Shown: positions 45,812 through 52,586 of the stretch, piece by piece
How the letters are laid out: each line of letters opens with the position of its first letter
Position numbering within the stretch: position 1 is the stretch's first letter
Assembly (NCBI RefSeq): GCF_013149805.1
Contig: NZ_JABEZT010000001.1
Span: 372,001-436,000, forward strand
Direction of reading: 5' to 3'
DNA from: Isoptericola chiayiensis
Lineage (GTDB): Bacteria > Actinomycetota > Actinomycetes > Actinomycetales > Cellulomonadaceae
DNA length: 64,000 nt
Notes under the pieces: generated by a model
Told to the model about the DNA's origin: nothing
What the model saw: only the letters and a program-made list of their open reading frames with translations
Database searches by the model: none
Position numbers and translations under genes: made by a program

Positions 45812-47461
45812 TCAGGACCCGGCGACGAGCAGCGGCGCCGGGTCCGTCGGGACGAGGTCGGGCGTCTGGTACGGGACCAGCGATGGTCCGGACCAGCCGG
45901 GGTGGACCCCGTCGGGAAGGTCGTCGGTCACTCGCCCCCACACCCAGTCGGTGGCGGTCATGGCACCGGTGCGGTCCGCGGTGACCACGACCTCGACGGC
46001 GGCGCCGGCCGCCGCCCTGCCGAGCTGGGCACGGTCGACGACGGACTCGGGTCGTGTCTGGTGCACGACGACCATCGCTGGGGGCAGACCGTGATTCGTT
46101 ACCACTCCTTCAATATAGGCGATGGCGTCCCGCAGCTCCGCCATCGAGACCTGCCCGGGCGGGTTGACGCCGTCCGACCGCCGGTCCTCGGGGTGCAGCG
46201 CGACACCCACGCCGGGACGGGCCAGCAGGTCCTCGTAGGGCTCGATCTCCTCGACCAGCGCGCCCGTCCCCGCACCGACGTCGAGCAGCACGTACTGGCC
46301 AGCCTCCCGCGCGGCGTCGATCAGCGGTTCGAGCTCGGCGGCGGGCTCCTCCGCGACCCAGTCGCCGTCCTCGGTGGGGTGCCCGGCCGCCGCGCTCGCC
46401 TGCACGACGACGGTCGGCACGACCGGCCCTCCGTCGAGCCCGGCGTAGGCCTCGGCCGTCCCGGCGGCCTCGGCCACCACGTCGGCGGGGTCGGAGCGTC
46501 GATCGCCGGCGACCGACACGTACCGTGCGGGCAGCAGGTGCTGGGTGCCGGTCGGCAGCAGGTCGCCCCGCTCGGCCGTCGCGACCCGCCACGCGAACTC
46601 CGCGGGCGTCCCGAAGGACGGGCCGACGCCGATCACCGCGAGCGCCTGTGCCGCGTCGATCCGCTCGATCGACTCCGGCGAGCCGGCGATGTCACCGCCG
46701 GGCACGGCATGGTCCACCGCTCCTGCGGCGCGCAGCGTCGCGACCGCCGCCTCGTGGCCGGGCTGCGGGTCGGTGAGCGCCAGGACCTCGCGCAACGTCG
46801 ACGACTCGGCGGGTGCCGCACCGGTCGGCGCCCCGGCGAGCGCGGCGTCGACGTCCGCCCGCAGCCGCTCGGCGTCGTCGTCGGGCAGCGAGTGCTCGGT
46901 CTCGACGCTCGGCAGAGGGTCGGACACCTCGAGCCGGACCGTCTCCACGCCGGCCGCCTCCGCCGCGCTCTCCGCCGACGCCGGGGCCGGCGTCGCGGAC
47001 GCCGAGGGCGCTGCTCCCGAGCCGTCGTCGGAGCCGTCGGCAGCGGATGACGGGTCGGGGACGACGACGACCGCCACCCGCGCACCGAGCCGTTCGAGCT
47101 CGTCGGTCACGCCGTGCTCCGACACCGAGCCGCCGACCAGCAGGGCCGGCGCCTCGAGCTCCTCCGCGGCCGCGGCGTGGACCGCACGCAGGTGGGCGCC
47201 GTCGTCGTCGCGGGTCTCCGCCGCGAGCACGACGACGGGCGCCCGGCGGTAGACCTGCTGGCTCGCGGTGAGGGCGAGCTCGGCCGGCTCCGCGGCGTCC
47301 AGGAGCACCGTGTGCGCGTCGGGTGCGTCGACGACGCGGTGCACCGCGGGGCCGTCGGGTTCCGGGACGGGCTCGGGCGAGGCCGGACCGCAGCCGACGA
47401 GGGCGACGAGGCCGAGCACCACGAGGACGAATCGGACGTTTCGCGCAGGCACGTACTCCAT
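45812..47461 (-). CDS. Secreted lipoprotein of unknown function
   Basis: The 549-residue protein has a lipoprotein signal with lipobox LVGC (C24). The first half has alternating Ala/Val strands (VVVLAAETRDDDG, LLVGGSVSEHGV), resembling cell-wall-binding repeats without clear identity. The second half (about 340-549) has LDGGPVVPTVVVQASA, YVLLDVGAG and an EDRRSDGVNPPGQV loop. I do not recognise a known enzyme. It lies 11 bp upstream of the hexosaminidase and is likely co-transcribed, which hints at cell-wall or chitin-related work. Confidence 0.75.
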   Translation of the reverse strand: MEYVPARNVRFVLVVLGLVALVGCGPASPEPVPEPDGPAVHRVVDAPDAHTVLLDAAEPAELALTASQQVYRRAPVVVLAAETRDDDGAHLRAVHAAAAEELEAPALLVGGSVSEHGVTDELERLGARVAVVVVPDPSSAADGSDDGSGAAPSASATPAPASAESAAEAAGVETVRLEVSDPLPSVETEHSLPDDDAERLRADVDAALAGAPTGAAPAESSTLREVLALTDPQPGHEAAVATLRAAGAVDHAVPGGDIAGSPESIERIDAAQALAVIGVGPSFGTPAEFAWRVATAERGDLLPTGTQHLLPARYVSVAGDRRSDPADVVAEAAGTAEAYAGLDGGPVVPTVVVQASAAAGHPTEDGDWVAEEPAAELEPLIDAAREAGQYVLLDVGAGTGALVEEIEPYEDLLARPGVGVALHPEDRRSDGVNPPGQVSMAELRDAIAYIEGVVTNHGLPPAMVVVHQTRPESVVDRAQLGRAAAGAAVEVVVTADRTGAMTATDWVWGRVTDDLPDGVHPGWSGPSLVPYQTPDLVPTDPAPLLVAGS

Positions 47462-47531
47462 CTTGGCGCATCCTCGCCGCTGCGTCGATGTCCCGCAGCA
47501 GGCTAGGGGGCCGGCCGGCCGGGACGGACGG

Positions 47532-48506
47532 TCAGCTCTGCGGGACCCGGTCGGCGGTCTCGACGGGCAGGGCCGTCCGCGCGAGCCGTGACTCGGCCTC
47601 GCGCACCAGCTCCTCGGCGACGGCGGCACCGGCCACCGACCAGACGACGGCGGACCGCAGCTCGGGCCAGGCCGGCGCGTCCACGCCGCCGGAGGGTTCC
47701 ACCAGCTGGGCGAGCACGTGCCGGCGCAGCTGGTCCGCCGAGGCGGCCGCGTGGATGTCGTCCATCGGGGGCAGCGTCGCCAGGACCGCGAACCGGTCGC
47801 CGTCGACCCGTCCGGCCTCGCAACCGCGGGGCAGCCCGGTGCGGAGCCGGTGGGCCAGCTCGACCAGGACCGTGTCCCCGACGGCCAGCCCGTGGCGCGC
47901 GTTGAGCCGCGCCATGCCCCGCACGTCCAGCAGCACGACGACGACCCGGGTGCCGGAGGTGCGCACCAGGTCGCAGCGCCGTGAGAGGGAGTGCCAGGTC
48001 GCGGCACGCGTCGGCAGGCGGGTCTGGGGGTCCTGGGAGGACCGCTCGGCCAGGGCGGCGACCAGCGACCGCATGAGGTCGGCCGTCCCGGCGCTGCCCC
48101 AGGTGCGCCCGGCGACCAGGACGTCGTCGTACCGGTGCTCCTCGGGGCGTTCCATGGCCTGGGTGGCGACCGTGGAGACGGCGTCGTCCGGGCGTACCAC
48201 CATGGGCGTCCAGTCGGTGACGCTCGCGACCGGCTTGCGCTCGAGGACGGCCCGTCCGTAGCCGAGCCGGCCCGTCAGCGCCGCGGTCAGCCCGGTCCGC
48301 ATGATCATGCCGGTGCGCTCGCCCCCGGACTCCTGCACGACGACGCAGGTCACCTCGGGGTTGCGGAACATCACCTCGAGCTGGCCCACCGGCATCGAGG
48401 AGTCGACCACGGTGACGGGACGGGCGAGGTCCGACACCACGCCCGCCAGACGGGCTCCTCCGCGGACCTGGCGGTGGCGGGCGACCTGGGTGATCTCGTC
48501 GTGCAC
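47532..48506 (-). CDS. CBS-like / degenerate GGDEF-domain protein
   Basis: The 324-residue product has an N-terminal region with two CBS-like halves (VTVVDSSMPVGQLEVMFRNP and VVRPDDAVSTVATQAM). A GGDEF-fold domain from about 165 (TRLPTRAATWHSLSRR, VVVVLLDVRGMARLNARHGL) follows. The active-site loop reads VDGDRF instead of GGDEF. It is therefore unlikely to make c-di-GMP and may bind GTP or c-di-GMP. GTG 48506 is used; an in-frame GTG at 48587 would add 27 residues. Neither start has a clear ribosome-binding site. Confidence 0.72.
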   Translation of the reverse strand: MHDEITQVARHRQVRGGARLAGVVSDLARPVTVVDSSMPVGQLEVMFRNPEVTCVVVQESGGERTGMIMRTGLTAALTGRLGYGRAVLERKPVASVTDWTPMVVRPDDAVSTVATQAMERPEEHRYDDVLVAGRTWGSAGTADLMRSLVAALAERSSQDPQTRLPTRAATWHSLSRRCDLVRTSGTRVVVVLLDVRGMARLNARHGLAVGDTVLVELAHRLRTGLPRGCEAGRVDGDRFAVLATLPPMDDIHAAASADQLRRHVLAQLVEPSGGVDAPAWPELRSAVVWSVAGAAVAEELVREAESRLARTALPVETADRVPQS

Positions 48507-48637
48507 GCGTGCAGTATGGGCTCGGACCGAACGGTCATGACGGACCAAACGGACACCGATGCCGAGTGTTCCGGGAGTGTTCACCACCGTTCACCGCCCG
48601 GACACGGTCGGCCGTGGTCGTGACCGGGCGCCGGGGC

Positions 48638-48730
48638 TCAGCCGCGGTCGGCCGCCGCCCGGCACAGGCAGAACGGGTACCCCGCCGGGTCCGCGTAGAC
48701 GGCGAGCTGCTCGTCGGCACCAGGCGGCGC
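48638..48730 (-). pseudogene. C-terminal remnant of a VOC/glyoxalase-like gene
   Basis: The frame ending at the TGA at 48638 encodes QLAVYADPAGYPFCLCR, the closing strand of glyoxalase-like VOC proteins (usual form VYADPAGHPFCLC). Upstream of residue GADE the frame runs into the aldo-keto reductase terminator hairpin, with no start and no further VOC sequence. It appears to be the last 30 codons of a truncated gene. Confidence 0.6.
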
Positions 48731-48766
48731 CGAGGGGCCCCTCCGGATACCCGGAGGGGCCCCTCG
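48731..48766 (-). terminator. Perfect 16-bp stem-loop after the aldo-keto reductase
   Basis: Arms 48731-48746 and 48751-48766 (CGAGGGGCCCCTCCGG) pair exactly around ATAC, 22 bp after the reductase stop. Confidence 0.85.
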
Positions 48767-48788
48767 TCCGCCGTTCCGATCGAGGAGA

Positions 48789-49643
48789 TCAGCCGCCGGC
48801 GTAGACGGGGAAGACGCCGCTGTCGCCGTAGTCGCGGAAATGCACGCCGCGCAAGACCTCCATGTCCTCGTCCGAGATCTCGAAGTCGACCTCGGCATTG
48901 CTGCGCATGTGCGCGGGGTTGGCCGTCTTCGGCACCGGCACGGTGCCGAGCTGCAGCGTGTAGCGGATGCACAGCTGCGGCACCGTCACGCCGTACTTCG
49001 CGGCCATCTCGGCCACGTGCGCGTTCTCGAGGATCTCCCCGTGCGCGATGGGCGAGTACGCCTCGACGAGGACGCCCTGGCTCTCGCAGAACTCGAGGAG
49101 CTCGAAGGGCGTGTTGCCCACGTGGACCAGCAGCTGGTTGACGTGGGGCTTCACCGTGGCGCCGGCGAGCAGGTTCTCCAGGTCCTTCTGCTCGAAGTTG
49201 GACACCCCGATCGACCGCAGCTTGCCCGCCTCGTACGCCTCCTCGAGAGCACGCCAGGCCTCACGGTTGCCGTCGGCGTAGTCGCCACCCCGGAAGTCGT
49301 CCCAGGGCTGCGGGCTGTGGATCAGCATCAGGTCCACGTAGTCCAGCCCCATGGTCTCCAGGGACCCGTCGATCGCCGCCACGGCGTCGTCGTAGGTCTT
49401 GACCTCGGCGGCCAGCTTGGTCGACACGAAGATCTCCTCGCGCGGGACGCCGCTGGTACGCACGCCCTCGCCGACACCGCGCTCGTTGCCGTACGCCTGG
49501 GCGGTGTCGATGTTGCGGTACCCGATCTCGACGGCGTCGCGGACAGCCTGCGCGACCACGTCGTCGTCGATGAACCAGGTCCCCAGACCCAGCTTCGGGA
49601 TCGTCACGTCGTTCGAGAGCGTGTAGGTCTCGTTCAGCATCAT
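48789..49643 (-). CDS. Aldo/keto reductase, DkgA-like
   Basis: The 284-residue AKR has D46, Y51, K76 and H109 (NIDTAQAYGNE, STKL, LIHSPQP) and the C-terminal VPVPKTANPAHMRSN NADPH loop. It resembles 2,5-diketo-D-gluconate reductases, broad-specificity reductases of keto sugars and aldehydes. ATG 49643 is preceded by AGGAAGG. It stands alone, with its own terminator. Confidence 0.9.
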   Translation of the reverse strand: MMLNETYTLSNDVTIPKLGLGTWFIDDDVVAQAVRDAVEIGYRNIDTAQAYGNERGVGEGVRTSGVPREEIFVSTKLAAEVKTYDDAVAAIDGSLETMGLDYVDLMLIHSPQPWDDFRGGDYADGNREAWRALEEAYEAGKLRSIGVSNFEQKDLENLLAGATVKPHVNQLLVHVGNTPFELLEFCESQGVLVEAYSPIAHGEILENAHVAEMAAKYGVTVPQLCIRYTLQLGTVPVPKTANPAHMRSNAEVDFEISDEDMEVLRGVHFRDYGDSGVFPVYAGG

Positions 49644-49789
49644 GATCTGCCTTCCTCTCGGTGCGACGCGCTCGCTGCTGCTGCGGCGGGCGCGTCCTCT
49701 GTCTCCACGCTAGGACGGCCGGGCCGGACGAGGGAGACACTGGCGGTACACCCTCCGGCGGGGCGCGGCGTGGCACCCGGAGAACGACG

Positions 49790-49819
49790 AAGGCCCGGAA
49801 CCGTGCGGTTCCGGGCCTT
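49790..49819 (-). terminator. Stem-loop downstream of tRNA-Ala
   Basis: Arms 49790-49802 and 49807-49819 (AAGGCCCGGAACC) pair perfectly over 13 bp around GTGC. It starts 8 bp after the tRNA 3' end. Confidence 0.8.
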
Positions 49820-49826
49820 CTGCGGG

Positions 49827-49899
49827 TGGAGCTAGGGGGATTCGAACCCCCGACCTTCTCATTGCGAACGAGACGCGCTACCAACTGCGCCATAGCCCC
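49827..49899 (-). tRNA. tRNA-Ala (anticodon CGC)
   Basis: The minus strand forms a full cloverleaf. The acceptor GGGGCTA pairs with TAGCTCC, the anticodon loop TTCGCAA gives CGC, the T-arm is GGGGG-TTCGAAT-CCCCC, and the discriminator is A. No CCA is encoded. Confidence 0.94.
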
Positions 49900-50001
49900 G
49901 TGAAGCGGTAGCAAGATTAGCACCCTGCCACCGCCTCCGGCCAAATCGACCCGCAGGTCACCGCGTGACGTACGTCGCAGCCGCGCGGGCGACGGCGGCC
50001 G

Positions 50002-51144
50002 TCAGCCCGCAGCGCGGCGACGCGCGAGGATCTGCTCCAGCGGCAGACCGAGGGTCTCGGTCCTCGGCCGCGGCTCGTCGCCGGCGGGCTGCGCCGAGTC
50101 GCCCGACGGCGGTGCGGCCGAGTCCTCGTGCGTCCCGTGGTCGGGACCGACGGACGGGGCGTCGCTCCCCGACGGTGCCGCCGTCGTCGGACGCGGGGCG
50201 TGCACCGGCACGGTCGTCTCCTGCTCACGCCGCGGCGCCTGCGCCTTGGTCACGTAGGTCGGCAGCGGGACGGGGACCGGCTCCCACGGCTCTCCCCCGA
50301 CGCGCCACGGCGTCCCGCCGGAGGCGCCGAGGACCGGGCCGACGCCCGCCGTCGGGCCGGAATCGACCCGCTCGTGACCGGAGTCGGTCACGCGCCCGGA
50401 GCCGGCCGCGCCTCGCTCGGGGTCGGCGTCGTCCGCGCGCTCGGCGCCCGCGTCGTTGCCGGCCGGGGACGACGCCGCACGTGCGCGTGCTGACGGCGTG
50501 CCGTCGGTCTGCACCCGCGGGATCATCTGGGTGCTCGTGTCCGAGGGGTGCACGGCCCGTCCCGTGACGCGGGCCCGGTTGCGCGGCGCGTACGGACCGC
50601 CGTGCGCCAGGGTGCGGCGCTGAGTGGCGCGCTGCTGCTGGGCCCGGCGCTCGGCACGCCAGCGCGCGTCGGACCGCCGGGCGGACAGCACCGCCAACCG
50701 CCCCAGGACGAGCACGACGAGGAGCAGCGCCGAGGGCACCACGGCCGCCTGCCAGACCAGGTAGCCGAGGCCGACGGCGGTCCAGGCGCCCGCCGTGAGC
50801 AGGACGAGCGCCAGCGTCATCACCAGCCGGCGCCGCGCGCGGGCGGCGCGCCGCTCCAGGACGGCGAACCGGCCGGGACCGGGAGTCGCCGAGGAGGACC
50901 GTGCCGGCGGCGGGCCCACGAGGGGGACGCTCCCACCGGTCCCGCCGGTCGTGCGAGTCGGACGCATCGGCCGCCCCTTCCCTGCTCCGTCGGCCACCGT
51001 CAGGACCCGCAGCCCGCCGGAGAACCGGTCGCCCGTGCGGGCGTCGGCGAGCAGCTGACGCCGGTGCACCTGCTGCGGGACCCAGAACCCGAGCAGCAGG
51101 ACGATCAGCGCGAGGGCTGCGAGTCCTGCCGGCGAGGTGTCCAC
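50002..51144 (-). CDS. GlpR/SepX-like divisome membrane protein
   Basis: The 380-residue protein has an N-terminal membrane span (about 5-22) followed by FWVPQQVHRRQ, then two adjacent spans (about 107-150) and a long disordered Pro/Asp/Arg-rich C-terminus. This layout, and its place beside a rimJ-type gene, match the Rv0996/GlpR/SepX family. Those proteins are the membrane receptors of the gephyrin-like Glp protein in actinobacterial division. The usual partner gene glp and neighbour galU are not here. GTG 51144 was chosen because it starts immediately before the first span. Confidence 0.7.
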   Translation of the reverse strand: MDTSPAGLAALALIVLLLGFWVPQQVHRRQLLADARTGDRFSGGLRVLTVADGAGKGRPMRPTRTTGGTGGSVPLVGPPPARSSSATPGPGRFAVLERRAARARRRLVMTLALVLLTAGAWTAVGLGYLVWQAAVVPSALLLVVLVLGRLAVLSARRSDARWRAERRAQQQRATQRRTLAHGGPYAPRNRARVTGRAVHPSDTSTQMIPRVQTDGTPSARARAASSPAGNDAGAERADDADPERGAAGSGRVTDSGHERVDSGPTAGVGPVLGASGGTPWRVGGEPWEPVPVPLPTYVTKAQAPRREQETTVPVHAPRPTTAAPSGSDAPSVGPDHGTHEDSAAPPSGDSAQPAGDEPRPRTETLGLPLEQILARRRAAG

Positions 51145-51214
51145 CCCATGACGGTAGGCGAGCCGGGGCGGCCGGGACCGCACACCACGCGGCGTGTCCG
51201 CGACCTGGACGCGG

Positions 51215-51850
51215 CTACGCGCCGTCGCGCACCTGCTGCCACCGGGCCAGCAGGCCCTGCGGCACCTCCTCCGCGGTCAGCGCGAAGGAGCGGTGGTCGC
51301 GCCAGGCACCCTGGATGTGCAGGTACCGCTCGCGGATCCCCTCGTCGCGGAAGCCGAGCTTCTCGACCACCCGCAGGCTCGCCGCGTTCTCCGGGCGGAT
51401 GTTGATCTCGATGCGGTGCAGCCCGACGATCTGGAAGCAGTAGTCGGTGGCCATCGCCACCGCGGTCGGCACGACGCCGCGTCCGGCGTGCTCGCGGGCG
51501 ACCCAGTAGCCGATGCTCGCCGAGCACAGCGACCCGAGCTGGATCGCCGACACGGTGAGCTGCCCGGCCAGCGCCCCGTCCAGCTCGATGACGAACGGCA
51601 GCGCCGTGCCGGCACGCGCCTGCGACGTCAGCGCACGCACGTACTCGCCGAACGTCGTCGCGCCCGGCCGCTCCCCCGGCGTCGTCGCCTCCCAGGGCTC
51701 CAGCCAGTCGGCGTTCACGCGCCGCAGCCGCATCCACTCACCGCCGTCGCGGCGGCGCAGCGGGCGCAGCACCACGGCGCCCGACGGCGTGTCCTCACGC
51801 AGCGTCACGGGCCACGGCCTGGTCACGGCCCACCTCTTGGCGTCGCTCAT
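51215..51850 (-). CDS. GNAT N-acetyltransferase, RimJ/RimL type
   Basis: The 211-residue product shows VLRPLRRRDGGEWMRLRR at the start and IGYWVAREHAGRGVVPTAVA, a Q/RxxGxG/A variant of the acetyl-CoA loop. INIRPENAASLRVVEKLGF and the RDHRSFALT end follow. RimJ-type enzymes acetylate protein N-termini. ATG 51850 follows GAGGGA by 4 bp. The gene lies between glpR-like and the cyclo-ligase genes, as in mycobacteria. Confidence 0.9.
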   Translation of the reverse strand: MSDAKRWAVTRPWPVTLREDTPSGAVVLRPLRRRDGGEWMRLRRVNADWLEPWEATTPGERPGATTFGEYVRALTSQARAGTALPFVIELDGALAGQLTVSAIQLGSLCSASIGYWVAREHAGRGVVPTAVAMATDYCFQIVGLHRIEINIRPENAASLRVVEKLGFRDEGIRERYLHIQGAWRDHRSFALTAEEVPQGLLARWQQVRDGA

Positions 51851-51914
51851 CGCATCCCTCGTCCGTCCCGGCGCGCCGGGTCCACCGTGCTCCGGAGACT
51901 GCCACAATGTCACC

Positions 51915-52568
51915 ATGCACGGCGACCTCAAGCCCTCCAGCGTCCACCAGCCCTACCCGGTCGCCCCCGGGATGGAGCCCGAGGACGCCAAGGACGAGCT
52001 GCGGCGCGCCATCCGGCACCAGCGCGAGGGCAGGTCGCCGCGACTGCGCGAGGAGGCCGCCTCCGCGTTCGCCGAGGTGCTCGCCACCGTGCCCGCCGTC
52101 CAGGAGGCCGACGTCGTGGCCACCTACGCGGCACGCCCCACCGAACCCGGCACCGGTGCCCTGCTGGAGCGGCTCGCCGCCCGCGGCACCCGCATCCTGC
52201 TGCCGGTCCTCGGTGCCGGCCTGGCCCGCGACTGGGCCGAGTACACCGGCCCCGACGACCTGCTGGAGCGTGCACCGGGTCGCCCGCCCGAGCCGGGCGG
52301 CCAGAACCTCGGGGCGGACGCCATCCTCGAGGCCGACGTCGTCATCTCCCCCGCGCTGGCCGTGGACACCTCGGGCACCCGCCTCGGTCAGGGCGGCGGC
52401 TGGTACGACCGCGTGCTCAAGCAGGCACGCCCCGAGGTCCGGGCGGTCGCGGTGGTGTTCCCCGAGGAGCTGTACGACGCCGCCGAGCGCCCCCTGCCGT
52501 TCGAGAGCCACGACGTGCGTGTGCACGCCGTAGCCACCCCCGAGGGCTGGTGGCCGCTGCCGGCCTGA
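51915..52568 (+). CDS. 5-formyltetrahydrofolate cyclo-ligase
   Basis: The 217-residue product carries DAKDELRRAIRHQREGR (ATP-binding N-terminus), LLPVLG, SPALAVDTSGTRLGQGGGWY (substrate loop) and VRVHAVATPEG. The enzyme recycles 5-formyl-THF to 5,10-methenyl-THF with ATP. It is divergent from the RimJ-type gene across only 64 bp. In mycobacteria galU and glp lie in that gap. Confidence 0.92.
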   Translation: MHGDLKPSSVHQPYPVAPGMEPEDAKDELRRAIRHQREGRSPRLREEAASAFAEVLATVPAVQEADVVATYAARPTEPGTGALLERLAARGTRILLPVLGAGLARDWAEYTGPDDLLERAPGRPPEPGGQNLGADAILEADVVISPALAVDTSGTRLGQGGGWYDRVLKQARPEVRAVAVVFPEELYDAAERPLPFESHDVRVHAVATPEGWWPLPA

Positions 52569-52586
52569 GCAGGAGCCGGGCGCGGC

